Source: Typha latifolia (Eukaryota; Streptophyta; Magnoliopsida; Poales; Typhaceae). Taken from it: a DNA stretch of 64,000 bases. The notes under the pieces were generated by a model that saw only the letters and a program-made list of their open reading frames with translations, had not been told where the DNA came from and ran no database searches. Made by a program: the position numbers and the translations under genes. Location of the stretch: contig CM034113.1 of NCBI GenBank assembly GCA_019914945.1, positions 8,784,850-8,848,849 on the forward strand, in the 5' to 3' direction. This document shows positions 47,562 to 59,697 of this stretch, one piece after another; within the stretch, counting starts at the first letter, position 1, and the number at the start of each line of letters is the position of its first letter.

Positions 47562-49577
47562 TGGAAGGAGAGGGGAGAAAGAGAGACTAAAGAGAGAGGT
47601 AGGTTTTAAGTTTTAGAAAAAAAGGGTGTGAGTTTAGGTGTGGCATTAATGGAGGGTGGGATTAGGTTAGAGTTGTGGAAATTTTAAAGTAGGAGAAGGG
47701 AAGGAGGGAAGAGGGAAGAGGACAGTGGGGTCCAAAGTCATGTGGGCATTTAAAAAACTATTGGCCTGGTTGGATGAATGTCAATATATATATATATACA
47801 CGTATATGGTTGATTAATTACTATTTGCCAATGGATGAGGAGTTTGATGCAGTGTACAAACTTTGTTTCCTTTCTAAGATTGTTTATTGCTTGTTTTGGA
47901 AGTCCTATCTGTTTGGTAACTGCTAAGACACATGATGACATGAATGCAACTCAAATTATCCATTAATCATTTCAGTTTTTTTACCATCCTTCTTTTTAAA
48001 AAAAAAACTATATTTTATGCAGTAAAATTTTCAAAATAATAAAAATACTACATTCCATCGTTGTTGTGTAACTAAGCAAATCATACTCTTTTACTGCTAT
48101 TCTTATTGCGCATGACATTTTACTCGTCAGTAATATTTATCTGGAACTCTTTTAAAATTGATTACAAACTTAGAAGGTCACTTTACACAGGGTAAGAATA
48201 ATGGAGGGACCACTCACCACTGTGACAAGTTCACCTTCCAGAATTGGATTCAAATGTTTTGTTTTTGAATTGGATTCAAATGTTTTGTTTTTGAATTGGA
48301 TTGTGAGAGTGAGAGTGAGGACTGTTAGGTCATCTCAGTATTCCCTGTGCATTTATGAATTGGGGATTGAGACATGGGATGGAATTTATTGCTTCTAACT
48401 CTTTAAAACTGGTTAGAATAAATGCTGTATAAGATGTTGGTCTACCTTGTATTCTCCCCCTCAACTCTGTCTGATTGTAAGGTATCTGTCACATCGTATG
48501 CATGATGCTGATTCAAGAAAATTATTTTATAAAGATTTCCATACTTCATCTCAAGCAAGAGGAGTAGAGATTCTCTGCAAGAAGTTTTAGCAAAGATAGT
48601 TTTAATCTGTGCAGAGTAAATTTCTCCTGGAGCAAAGTTGACACAATTTTTCAGCACCTGAGTTTACTCTCTTGCTACGAGAAAAATTGACAATGATGCA
48701 GCATCAAGATAAGGAACATAATTTTATATATTAGGTGGTCACTCTGTTCTCCATTATATTATTCTATAATATTCCATGATAACTACTGCTTTTATTGATT
48801 TATTATTCCAGGCATATGAATTAGAACTGTCGTTAGTTTCAGGGCCAAGATAATTAAGCTATAAGATATGGCGGATCATACAGCTAGGCATGCTTTTATT
48901 CTCTTGATGGATAAGTATGCTCTATGATTTGTATGCCATGTGTTTAATTTATATAGTTGATTACTTGCAATGGTTTGCGACTTTTATTATCATTCACACC
49001 CGAGACATATTATTTGTTATTTTAATATCTCAAAAACAGAATGGCAAAAGATAGAACAGTGAATATGAATCTGGCTCTCTTTTTTATTTATCTTAATTTT
49101 ACAATACTTACTCAAAGTATTAGGTCATTTTGTGTGTTATTGTTAGTTTAACCCATGTTACCCAGCTATATTATAACTTCAAGTTAAAGAAAAATTAATT
49201 TGAGGGTGTTTTTAAGGCATTAAAAGTAAAATGTAGGGTGAGATGATAAATATTTCGTATGGTAGGACAGGAATGATAATAAATATAAAATATAGAGTGT
49301 TTTTGATAAATGTCTCTATATTTAATATGGTTTATCCTTTTTAACTAATACATTAGGTCTAACTAGACAATTGGGACTGTGAACCCACGGATTAAGCGGA
49401 TCTGCATCCGATAAGGAGTTGCAGATCAACTGGCATCCGACCCGCAACTATATTCATACGAAGCAGCCTCCGCCTCCGCCTCCCCCTCCGCAGCCGCCGC
49501 ACTCCACTTCTCTGAAGAAGGCGGGTGCTAAAAATATCCCAAAAGGATCCAAAGGTTCAGTTAAGGGTTTCAGAAAG
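47562..49577. other. Divergent intergenic region with a short tandem repeat
   Basis: About 2 kb upstream of both the minus-strand OVATE gene and the plus-strand MPP gene. It contains a 26-base repeat at 48241-48302 and a CCT/CCG-rich leader (about 49465-49510) before the MPP start. Confidence 0.6.
48241..48302. repeat. 26-base tandem repeat, 2.4 copies
   Basis: The unit gaattggattcaaatg followed by ttttgttttt occurs at 48241-48266 and 48267-48292, then partially at 48293-48302. The two full copies are identical. Confidence 0.9.
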
Positions 49578-52500
49578 ATGTTTCGGTTATCGAATCGAGT
49601 ACTACGAAAGGTTTGCTCTTCTTCTTCTTCTTCTTCTTCTTCTATTTGGATCATGTCTTCCAGTAGCTGGTTTTATTTGTAATTTTTGTTTGGCTTAGCT
49701 TTTGTGCTCAATTAATTGCTCGGATTTTGGATTAAAAGGTGAGTTTTGTGGTACCATAAATACATGTTCCATGGAATTAGAAGCAAATGCTAGAATGTTT
49801 TAGTTTAGTAACCCTGATAAGGGAGTCGGGGTGTTTGCTAAAAAAATTGAGAAAAGTAGAAGCAGATGCTGGAAGTTTGAAGTGGTGAAAGATTCTAATT
49901 TTTGAAGCAAGAATAGCGTAATTTTTTTGGTTATAACATTTAAATGGGATACACAATGCCTAATTTTGAGTTACTTTTATTTTTTTCTGGTTGTAAGGCG
50001 TGAACTCATTGATAACTTGCAATCTGTCATATGTTTAAGCCTGACGGTTTTTCAAATGTTATCTTTGTTGCAGTTCCTGGAGAATGGAAATAATCAGAAA
50101 AAGTCCTTCAGGATGAATGTGCAGGATCATTATCTCGCGGCTAGATATCTGTCGCACGAATCTCTTTCCTGGTCTAGAGGGAGCTACGCGAAGCGTTTCC
50201 CTCCTCTTGTACATCCTTTACACGAGCTCAAGCTTCCGCAAGGCCTCTCAGATTATCAGGAAAGAAATCCCACAAAAATCACCACGCTTCCAAATGGTAT
50301 AAAGATTGCTTCAGAGGATGTCCTGGTATGCTTGTACACCGTTTTGTTACTTTTTAAAAACTTTACTTTTCTTTATTATGTCCAATTTGATCCCTTTGAC
50401 TCTTACACAAAACAGTGAGTGGATTTATTCATTTAACTGAGCCATTGATTTCTATGTACCTATATTAGCTGTTGGTTCATTCATTTAAGTTTTAGGTCTT
50501 TCGGATCATTCTAACAGTAGATACAAAATGGTTAAAGGAGGTAGAATCATTAATATTTTGTTTAATCCATTTCGGTAGTGGAATACCTTACTCAAGATTT
50601 CTTGATTCAACCTGTAAAATAAACAGAAAAGTGCAAATCTCCTCACTAGATGTGGCTCAGTTAAGTTAGATTATTGGAATCTTTCTGCTTGTCCGAAATC
50701 ATGGTATAACAATATCACCCTTTGTTATGGTCACGTAACAGATGAAAGGATGTATCAATTTGCATGATTGCTTATGGTCAACCAATTCATATGAAGATTC
50801 ACTAAAATAACCCTTCATTTAGTACAGTGGGCTACATATAACACATATATATTTATTATGTTTATATATATATTTTTACGCTTCCATTACTTGAAGGCTT
50901 ATTATTTGTATACATGGATTTGTTTAAGTCCTGCAACATCGATTCCTAAGTTTATATTATTACAGGGGCCTGCTGCTTGTATAGGAATATTTGTCGATTC
51001 TGGTTCTATATATGAAAGGGAGGAATCTACTGGAGTTACCCATCTTCTTGAAAGACTGGCCTTTAAAGCAACAAAAAATCGTAGTCATTTGCAAATTGTA
51101 CGCGATGTCGAGGCAACCGGAGGAAATGTGGGTGCATCTGCCTCCAGAGAACAGATGGGATATAATTATGATACACTGAAGGCCTACCTGCCACATGCTG
51201 TTGAATTACTTGTTGACTGCATTAGGAACCCTATATTTCTTCAAAGCGAGGTTGAAGAACAGGCGAGTGCATTTGTTGACTTGCCTTTTCATATTTTCTT
51301 CTAATAATTCTTTCTTCCTTTAAATGATTATGTGATTTTTCAGCTGGCTATAGTTAAAGAGGAAGTCAGAGAAATCACAAAGGACCCTCAAAAGTTTCTT
51401 CTTGAGTCACTTCACCTTTCTGGTTATTCTGGTGCCCTTGGAAAGTCATTGCTGGCTCCTGAGACAGCTTTGGAAGGACTTAATGGATCCATTATTGAGA
51501 AATTCTATTTCGTAAGGTTCTTCTATCTATTTTGAGGCTTTTTACTTCATAATACTACTGGTTTGTCAAATGGCAGCGGTAAAAGCAGACATGAATATTA
51601 AATGGAAGTTGTATGTCTCTAAAGTACGGGTATATGTGCTACCATATGTGTCCGCTTATTCATATGAAGTCACTGTTTAGAACTGCACCCACACCCACAT
51701 AGTGTTCTATGATGGTCCCTTACCACTTACATCGAGCAGATGCTTTTTATAACATCAGTTATATGTTATTATTCTTTGCAGACTTTGTTTGCATTATGAT
51801 GTGCAATAATGATGCTGTCCACACATTTCACCGAGGTTTTTAATATTACAGGAAAATTATACTGCTGATCGCATCGTTTTGGCAGCATCAGGTGTGGATC
51901 ATCAATACTTGCTAGATATTGCAGAACCTCTTCTGTCTGACTTACATAGAGGACACCATGTGGAGGTGCCAAAGTCCACATATGCTGGTGGAGATTTCAG
52001 ACATAAAGCGGAATCAGAGGTGATAGAACAATATTCAATTCTGAGATCATTCTGTTTTCCCTTTTCTTTCTCTAACAACTCAGCCTGTCTGCTATGTTTC
52101 TGCTGTATAGATGACTCATGTGGCACTAGCTTTTGAAGTTCCAGGGGGCTGGCATCAAGAGAAAGATGCAACAGTCTTGACTGTTCTGCAGGTATTACAG
52201 TCATCTGCATTGACGAAACAAAAGATATCTCTTGGCACCATATAAAATATTCATAGATTTATTTTTTTGTACATCAATTTTTGTACCTTTTTTCCTTAAA
52301 ATTTTTAGAATGTTACGTTGAAGCATAGTTATTATTCTTTAACAGACTTTGATGGGTGGTGGCGGTTCATTCTCTTCTGGCGGTCCTGGGAAGGGGATGC
52401 ATTCTCGGCTTTGTGAGTGGCTAATGTGATAATCTCTTTATACACTTCAATGATCCTTCTCATTCTCCTCATATTCTTTGCATCATTTTACATGTGATTA

Positions 52501-53723
52501 TTTTTTCTCCCGTTGTAATCCTGTTCCTCTCACACTAATCAAATTGCCCTTTGTCTGTGGAGCAAAGCTTACTTATTGAAATGAGAACTAAAGAGCACCT
52601 TTACTGATGTGCAGATCTTCGTGTCCTAAATAAGTACCAGCAAGTACAATCTTTTTCAGCATTTAGTAGCATATACAATGACACTGGCCTCTTTGGAATC
52701 CATTTAACTACGGTGAGCTCTCTGTCTAGAGTTTCCTTCTATATTCTATCTGCCAACAGTGGAACTCCACTCAGTTGCATTTATCCTTTAGGAAGGATGC
52801 CTTGGTAACTTGGTCAAAACTTTCTCGACTTAGTACAAAATTTGCATATAGCAAATATTTAGGAGAGAATTTTTTTTTTCAAAGTATCCATGGACTCATT
52901 TATAATCTTTTGAGTTCCAATAACATGTGTGTGGATATTGCTTAAGGATTGCTTTAGATGGAGGCTCTTACTAGGTGGTTTGGTTAAGTATCTTTGAACC
53001 AACGCAGGGATCAGACTTTGTAACAAAAGCGGTTGATGTTGCAGCTAATGAATTGACAACAGTTGCGACCCCTGGCCAAGGTAGCAGTTCTTTTTCTTTT
53101 TCCTTTTCAAAGTTGCCTTTTAGTTGGTAAAAGCTAGACTTACTGACGCAAAATATCTGATTCTATACATGATATTCAGTGACTGAACTCGAACTTAATC
53201 GAGCTAAGAATTCTACAAAATCAGCTGTTCTGATGAACCTGGAATCCAGAGTAAGTAATTACTTCATCTCCTTAAACTTATATGTCTCTATGGTTTATGT
53301 GATTTTTTTTTTCTCTTCTTTTCTTAACAGGCAATTGTTACAGAGGACATAGGGAGGCAAATTTTGACTTATGGATGCCGGTAATGGACTCTTAGTTAGA
53401 TACTGTATATTCTTTGGAAGAACCCCATTATTCGGTCTTCATGGTTATTTTTATTAAAATGTTTTACAGGAAGCCAGTAGAACATTTTCTACAGTGTATA
53501 GATGAACTGACCGGCGACGATCTTACAATGATGGCACAAAAGATTTTATCTTCACCTCTCACAATGGCATGCTTGGGAGATGGTTAGCTTTTTCTCTTCT
53601 TCTTTTCTCATCGTTATATGGAGTATTTGAGTTTCTGTAAACACCCAATAACGAAATTTTGCACTTTCTGCAGTTGATTCAGTTCCTTCACACGTTTCTG
53701 TTAGCCGGCATTTCCAAGCATAG
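49578..53723 (+). CDS. Mitochondrial processing peptidase, alpha subunit
   Basis: Thirteen exons: 49578-49610, 50074-50325, 50966-51262, 51344-51511, 51852-52019, 52111-52191, 52346-52412, 52615-52712, 53008-53080, 53180-53250, 53331-53380, 53470-53582, 53674-53723; phases agree and give 506 aa. Alpha MPP binds presequences while beta MPP cuts them; in plants both are part of the cytochrome bc1 complex. The alpha-type degenerate site THLLERLAFKAT replaces the HxxEH zinc motif of beta subunits, and the glycine-rich loop LMGGGGSFSSGGPGKGM (about 335-351) is intact. Other family blocks are GGNVGASASREQM, ALAFEVPGGW and MNLESRAIVTEDIGRQ. The N-terminus (MFRLSNRVLRK) is basic and suits a presequence. 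The intron after exon 3 appears to use a GC donor. The sequence differs from typical plant alpha MPP at many positions, so it may be a divergent paralogue. Confidence 0.93.
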
Positions 53724-53920
53724 CACGGGCGCAAAAACAATGCAGAATTCTTACAAGAAAATTTCTCGGATGTGTCCAGTAATTAGATGATCATCTTTCA
53801 TTGGTTTCTATGTGCATTTCCAAGCATAACATCTGCGCAAAACGATGTGAATGCTTACAAGAAATCATCTTGGATGTGGCACAGTAATTAGATGATCATC
53901 TTTTCATCGGTTTCAATGTC
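53709..53920 (+). repeat. 106-base tandem duplication over the MPP stop and 3' UTR
   Basis: Copy 1 (53709-53814) begins with catttccaagcata, which includes the last MPP codons and the stop. Copy 2 (53815-53920) begins with the same sequence and shares agtaattagatgatcatc and the following tttca-rich end. A third partial catttc starts at 53921. The copies differ at about one position in six, so the duplication is old. Confidence 0.88.
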
Positions 53921-54935
53921 CATTTCTGAATTCCAACATTCAAATCCAATGAGGTACAGAAGTTCCAGACCTCGATCAGATATCTGAGTTTTATTTTTTA
54001 GGCCGAGGTGGCAATCTATAGAGCAGTAAACTACTCTATATAAAAAGAGTTATAAATTCTATTCAGCGTGACATGGATGTTTATGTCCCAAATCTTGATC
54101 TTGTTCAACTTCTGCCATGTTAACGACCACTGATCCATACAAGGCCACCACTTAATGGTATATATATTAAACTCATCCAATTTTCAAACAGGTAAACAAG
54201 ATAGAAAGAATTCTCGTAAATCGTGTCAATTCAACTTCTTCTATCAGTTCCACATCCAAGCACCAAGATACCTATTCTTATTCCCTTCGCAACAACTATT
54301 CACGAGCAATTCGAGCAAGTTACAGTGTGCAGCCTAGACTCCGACATTTCGTATAGTGCCACTTGTGGCACGATCTCCCGATCGGACGGTCAGGATCAGC
54401 CGATAGTCTGACGCACACTTGTATATTCTAGAACCGTATCAAGCCACACTATTTTTTCTTTCCTTCTCGGAAAGCAAGGAAAAGAGCAAGAGCGAGGGAG
54501 AGGATTCGACTAATCTAGGGTTTTGGAAAGGTTTTTACCGGATCTATTCGTCTTTCTAAATCAAAGTATGCGTCCCACTCTGCATTTTTTTTTCTCTATT
54601 TTTCCTCATTTTCTTTCGGTTTCTTTGGGTGCAGATTAGGGTATGCGATAGTTGGCGAATGTTCTGCGTCTGAATTCGTCTCCCAAGCAGCGGATTCCAC
54701 TTGAGGCGGTGAGCTTCGATTCTATTGTGTTGGGAAATGCAATTTTTTTAGGTCGCGAGATATATTTGTTCTTCGGTCCCATGTGTTAATGTTGATTGTT
54801 TCTTTTTCTTATGCATATCTATTCATAGATTTTTTTTTTTTAATTTTATTTTATACTACTCAGTGCATTGTTCATGTCTTTGCCTTCTAAGTTTGTATGT
54901 GTATTCAACTAGAATTTTGTCTTTAACTACAGCAG
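53724..54935 (+). other. MPP 3' flank and SR-gene leader with introns
   Basis: The left part is the duplicated MPP 3' UTR. From about 54470 the sequence looks like the leader of the SR-like gene, with a telo-box-like ctagggttttgg near 54517 and probable 5'-UTR introns. The last leader acceptor is ctacag, one CAG triplet before the ATG at 54936, and gives an acag/cag tandem acceptor. Confidence 0.5.
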
Positions 54936-56963
54936 ATGTCGTTGTATATTGGTCACCTTTCTCCGCGCATTCGTAGAGAAGAACTTGAACGGAATTTTCG
55001 GAGGTTTGGACGTTGTAGTGTACAGCTGAAAGATGGATATGGATTTGTAGTCTATGAACTTACTGCAAATGCCGAGAGAGCCCTACGGGCACTACGAGGC
55101 AAAATCATTTGCGGGGAGCAGATATCTATTAATTGGTCAAACAGACAGCCTAAGCCTTTTCAAAGATCCGCAAAGAGCTCGAGGTTTTATGAACCCTATT
55201 GCAGAAGAAATTTCAGAGATGGGGATGATGGTGTTGGGATCAGCGGTCCCCGTGATGGAAAAGAGTTTCCTAGGAATGATCATGGAGGGCGCCATTCCAA
55301 TGATGCAGTTGATAGAGAGATAGATGAGATGGATGGGAATGTTGTCAATGCCGGGGAGAACAAAAGTGAAAATATGAAAGAAATGATCGTGGATCAGCAA
55401 GGTATACACGATCCCACTCCAGTGGAAAATGATCGATGGGATGAACCTGGTAATGACACATTGGCTGGCAATGGATTGGAGAATGGTGATGAGTTTGACT
55501 GCTATGAACCTTACCATGGTTACAACAGAAGAGATGAAAATGAAAATTTTCAAAAGGCTGGTTCTTATGATTCTTCTGATCAGGGCAATTCTCAGGAAAA
55601 GAGGCGAAGAGAGAAGTCCACTGAACACATTGGTAGGAACATCGATATGCCAAAACCACAGCAAACCTGCTATAATTGTGGACAAGCCGGTCACATAATG
55701 CGGAGATGCCCTCGAGGGGGTGCTCATCGGGAAAAGTTCAAGTTTATGAAGAGGAGGGATGAGACAAATTTCAGAGATAAAGGGAACATGAGGCTAAAGA
55801 GGTTTAAACCAAATTTATGGGGAAAGTCTGATTCCTATAGAAATTCTCACATACCAAGTCGGCTCCACACAAGTGATAGGAAGGAATTTTATCCTGATAA
55901 AGCAACAAGGGTGCCCAGGGAAAGTGAGATTTCTCCAGAAAGTAAAGGAAAGCAACAGGCCAAGTTCAGAGGATATTCTCAAAGAAACATGAGTAGTAGA
56001 GTTGGAAAAGAAACCCGAAAGAAATCACCCAAGAGAAGTAGAAAAAGGAAATCTCATTCTTCTGATTCTTCTACAACTAGCTCACAGTCACATTCACAAT
56101 CCAAGAGGTCTCGTTCTGGTACAAGCTTTGGATCACACTCAAGATTAGCGTTCTCACGTTCTCAGTCTCGTTCTCGCTCAGCATCCTCTAGTTCAAGGTC
56201 TTCTTCTACACCATCCTACTCTAAGTCTGTCAATTCAAGATCTAGGTCTAGATCAAGGTCAAAGTCCAGCCTTCCTAGATCTCTGTCTTTATCTGTATCT
56301 TTGGAACATAAGTCAACGCCTTTTTCAAAGAACAAGCAAATAGATGTTTGCTCGAATGGCTCTTCGGAGAATAATTTGGAGACAAGCTCCAAGCAAAAGC
56401 AATTGGAGGACACAAAACTGACAGGTACATATGTGATGTTGGAAGGTGACCCTACAATCCCTCCATTCAAGGTGGATACTGAAATTAATGGAGAACAACC
56501 TGTAGATGATGACCGAGGTGCACAATGTTCTACTTGTGGGATTAGATACAGCCTAGGTAATTCATGTGGAGATATGCTAAAAGATGGCTGCTTGGGCAGT
56601 GAGCATCACAGTCAGATGGGCAGCCAGCAGATAATGCCATCAAAGGTTCCAAAGAGAGATGCTTCTGTTAAATGTGAGGGAAGCAATTCTTTATGCATAA
56701 CTAGTGAGGAAATGGTCTCGGCTCTCAAGCACTATGGACTGACAACACCAAAGGAGGGGCAGCTGGACATACCCGTAGAGGAGTACTTTGGTGCTGCTCG
56801 CCTATGGCCATGGCAGCTAATTTACTACCGGCGACTAAAGAAGGGTCCAATTTCTACAGAGAATTATGCTAGACGACTTGAGCAGAACAGGGAGTTTGGT
56901 ATCGTGGATAAGTATATTAGAAGCAGCAGCGGTTGGAATGAATGCCACCAAAGTTCTACATGA
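54936..56963 (+). CDS. SR-like splicing factor: RRM, CCHC knuckle, RS domain
   Basis: A single long coding exon, ATG at 54936, TGA at 56961-56963, 675 aa. An N-terminal RRM (about residues 1-70) has RNP2-like LYIGHL and RNP1-like DGYGFVVYE. The middle is acidic and Asn/Gly-rich. A CCHC zinc knuckle CYNCGQAGHIMRRC spans C245-C258. An RS-type region (about 360-460) is rich in Ser-Arg and Ser-Lys dipeptides. The C-terminal 80 residues form a separate conserved-looking block (SALKHYGLTTPKEGQLDIP, then EEYFGAARLWPWQLIYYRRL). RRM plus knuckle plus RS is the architecture of plant RSZ/RS2Z SR proteins, but this one has one distant knuckle and is about three times longer, so I call it SR-like. It is presumably nuclear and acts in pre-mRNA splicing; that role is inferred. 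Confidence 0.88.
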   Translation: MSLYIGHLSPRIRREELERNFRRFGRCSVQLKDGYGFVVYELTANAERALRALRGKIICGEQISINWSNRQPKPFQRSAKSSRFYEPYCRRNFRDGDDGVGISGPRDGKEFPRNDHGGRHSNDAVDREIDEMDGNVVNAGENKSENMKEMIVDQQGIHDPTPVENDRWDEPGNDTLAGNGLENGDEFDCYEPYHGYNRRDENENFQKAGSYDSSDQGNSQEKRRREKSTEHIGRNIDMPKPQQTCYNCGQAGHIMRRCPRGGAHREKFKFMKRRDETNFRDKGNMRLKRFKPNLWGKSDSYRNSHIPSRLHTSDRKEFYPDKATRVPRESEISPESKGKQQAKFRGYSQRNMSSRVGKETRKKSPKRSRKRKSHSSDSSTTSSQSHSQSKRSRSGTSFGSHSRLAFSRSQSRSRSASSSSRSSSTPSYSKSVNSRSRSRSRSKSSLPRSLSLSVSLEHKSTPFSKNKQIDVCSNGSSENNLETSSKQKQLEDTKLTGTYVMLEGDPTIPPFKVDTEINGEQPVDDDRGAQCSTCGIRYSLGNSCGDMLKDGCLGSEHHSQMGSQQIMPSKVPKRDASVKCEGSNSLCITSEEMVSALKHYGLTTPKEGQLDIPVEEYFGAARLWPWQLIYYRRLKKGPISTENYARRLEQNREFGIVDKYIRSSSGWNECHQSST

Positions 56964-59379
56964 TTAGGGTTAGTGCTGCCTCTCATTTTCTTTAGCCATG
57001 GTCGTCTAGGTACTTTTGAAAATTGAAAGTCACATGCATTATTTTTTCTGGACATTCTATATATCATCTATGATCACATGAAGTGGCTTGTAGTTCTTTT
57101 GTTTGCTATGATGACCTGAGTAAACATCTGTAGCACATTCAGTCAGTTGTCAAGACTATACACTGTTCAGATGTTCATTATATTGCTATAATTGTGGGAA
57201 ACTCTATACTGTTGGTGAAGTTGATTTTCTATTGTGGTGTTGTGCATTCCTTTTATCTCGCTATGGTTGTATTGGTACTTCACTCTGTATTTTCTCCTTC
57301 ATTGTACTTCTGTGTGATGTTCATCTCTCCTCCTGTCATCTATGATGCTTGCAGTTACCTATGAGTCTTCCTTTTATTTCTGAGTTCTTATTGAGTTAGT
57401 TTTGAATGCTTGTTGTGAGGTATCAATATTGACCAGGTACTGACATCTTGGCCATATTACGGCTTTACCAGTTCTTAGAGACCATCGAGTTCTTTCTGTA
57501 GCTCTCATCTGATCTATGACCAGGAAAACAAATATCTTACTGTCAAAGTGAGATTGATTAACAGTGACAACAAAAGAATGCAGCGATGTGTTCCATGTAT
57601 ACTGTGTATCCACATTCAGTAGGCATAGCATGTTGGAAAGAGCTGCATAAGCAGATATCTCAATCTTTGGTGCTTACAACTCACTTTGATTCCTTTGTGC
57701 TGCTTAGTATCTAACTTTTCACCATTATTGGTCTTGTGGAATCCTATAGTACTATCTAAGTGCTAGTCACAGGTTTGCCGTTGTTCCTTGCTGATGATTG
57801 GATTCATCCATCCCGTTGCTGCTTCTTAGGTGATTTTCTGTCTGTCCACTATTCTATGTAAAAAAAGGTCTCCCATGGTGCTATGATGTTTATTGAGCTT
57901 AATCGTCTCACATTATTGTTGATGATTCTCCAATACTGAATGATTACTATCTCATTCAAGGGAAAATTAGGACTAATCATGCATGCTCATCTTGAGACCT
58001 TCCAGCTGTGGTTACGTGATAGGTGGCGCCTTGTGATAGCAGGCATCTGGAAAACAGAGGTATAGATGGGATCTGGTGATGAAGGTCAAGGTATACTTTT
58101 CTTCTGATCAGATATATGCTTTTTATTGTTATTGGGTTTATATTATCATCATCATTTGCCAGGGCATGCCAGCTCCACATTTCTTTCTGGTTATTTTGTC
58201 TTTCGTTGATTAAATGTTCTCAATTTCTAGTTAATGCCTCAAACTGCATGCTTTTGGACATATACTAAAATGCATTGTGGACAATTTATTTTTCTTTTAT
58301 TTAAGTACTGTTTCAAAAAGAATATTGAAATGAATAAATTGCCCTTTCCGCTCACATCAATTTGTTTACCAGATACACAAGTTCATCACGTACAATGAAG
58401 AGGTTTCCAAGGGTACTCAGCAGTCATCCGAATGGGTTGCCCATACATCCTTGTCTCCCCCTAGAATCTCGATTATTTGAATACAGATACCATTAATGAT
58501 TGACAACTCAAGCTCTTGATGAAATGAATGCTATGGCTCGAGCTACTTTGGACAAGCGATTAAATGAAGTGGTTGACACTTTGTTTGTCTCCCATATTTT
58601 TGGCGAAGTGTCTCATTGGACGTACTGACTTATGCTTTCTTATTCATACGTCCATATCTTTTTCCTCTATTTTGTCGGCAACAATTTGCAAAGTTTGGGA
58701 GATTAATGTTCTTCTTCTTATTATTATTGTTATTTATTTTGGTGCGTGTTAGTAAATGAGGTTTGAGTACTTGAATCCGAGGGGAAACACTTCGAATTGG
58801 ATTACAGTGGGAAGCTTAAAGTGCTCAACGGAAAAGAGGTAATGCCATGGCAACAGTGACGTGCGTTGCATTAAGTAAGGCAATTATATTGTATTGCATT
58901 TATTCAAAGTTATGACAGGAGAAGTAAAGGGAAGGAGTGGTGGAAATAAATTGATGCTCATCATGTGAGTGTGATGTAACACGGCATTATGGACAACTGT
59001 CTTATTAATTCATTCATTAAATTTCTTCGATCCTTCTATCTTCTTTGTTACACAGGTACTATATCCAACGATAATCGAATTCAATCTTTTTCAATGCAAT
59101 TTTTTTCATGTATCTCCATAAGAGAAGATTAATCCGCATGCCATCTGCGTATGAATTTTTACTCTTTTCTTCTGCACTTATATATTTCTATATTTCTCAG
59201 AATTAAAGCAGATAATGGGCTCCAGAATACACCATGAATTCAAGCTGGAGGATGAGAAAATTACATTATCTTCAGAAACTGACTGACTCGAGAAGGAAGC
59301 AAAGCAAGAATATTAGGAGTGGATTCAAAAGAAAACTAGTGAGAGAATGTAAAATTTGCGTTGCGTAATGAACTATCTT
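56964..59379. other. 3' flank of SR-like gene and intergenic
   Basis: About 2.4 kb, T-rich on the plus strand up to about 58300, which may include alternative 3' UTRs of the SR-like gene, then ordinary intergenic sequence. No conserved coding is recognised. Confidence 0.5.
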
Positions 59380-59697
59380 TCAGCTCTTGCGGTTCTTCTT
59401 GGTGTTGCTTTTATCGTGATGGAAGTGGAGGATGACAGAGCTCTTGCACCTGGGGCACTTGGGATCCTCCTCTAGGAGCATGACATACATGAGGCACCGC
59501 GGGCACCCGGCGAGGACCATCGGCATCGCCTCTGGGCTGTTGGAGCACCTCAGGCCCTGGTCGTTCTCCGACGAGATGCACGAGCTCGAAGAAGAATCAT
59601 CGTCAACCACCGTCCTTCGTGAAGAACTCCTTGTCGACGACGGCGAGAGGTTCAGCTCCAGGTCCAGCTTTGGGCTCTTCCCTCTGTTTCTGCTCAT
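59380..59697 (-). CDS. GIR1/GIR2-type EAR repressor, 105 aa
   Basis: Minus-strand exon from ATG at 59697 to the stop at 59380-59382. The protein starts MSRNRGKSPKLDLELNLSPS, with an EAR motif (LDLELNL, residues 11-17) typical of TOPLESS-binding repressors. A Ser-rich middle is followed by GCPRCLMYVMLLEEDPKCPR, with Cys pairs at 65/68 and 81/84 that could bind zinc. This order matches the Arabidopsis GL2-INTERACTING REPRESSOR family, which represses root-hair genes with GL2 and TPL. I chose this Met because family members start MSR before the basic and EAR segments; the upstream 44 in-frame residues look like leader. Confidence 0.92.
   Translation of the reverse strand: MSRNRGKSPKLDLELNLSPSSTRSSSRRTVVDDDSSSSSCISSENDQGLRCSNSPEAMPMVLAGCPRCLMYVMLLEEDPKCPRCKSSVILHFHHDKSNTKKNRKS

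Noticed and set aside
51251..51262. GT donor at gag/gttgaa for MPP intron 3
   Set aside because: It keeps the frame but deletes VEEQ, which is conserved in MPP subunits; the GC donor at 51263 restores it.
55137..55727. A 196-residue minus-strand frame inside the SR-like gene
   Set aside because: Antisense shadow of the RRM/knuckle coding exon; hydrophobic composition without family motifs.
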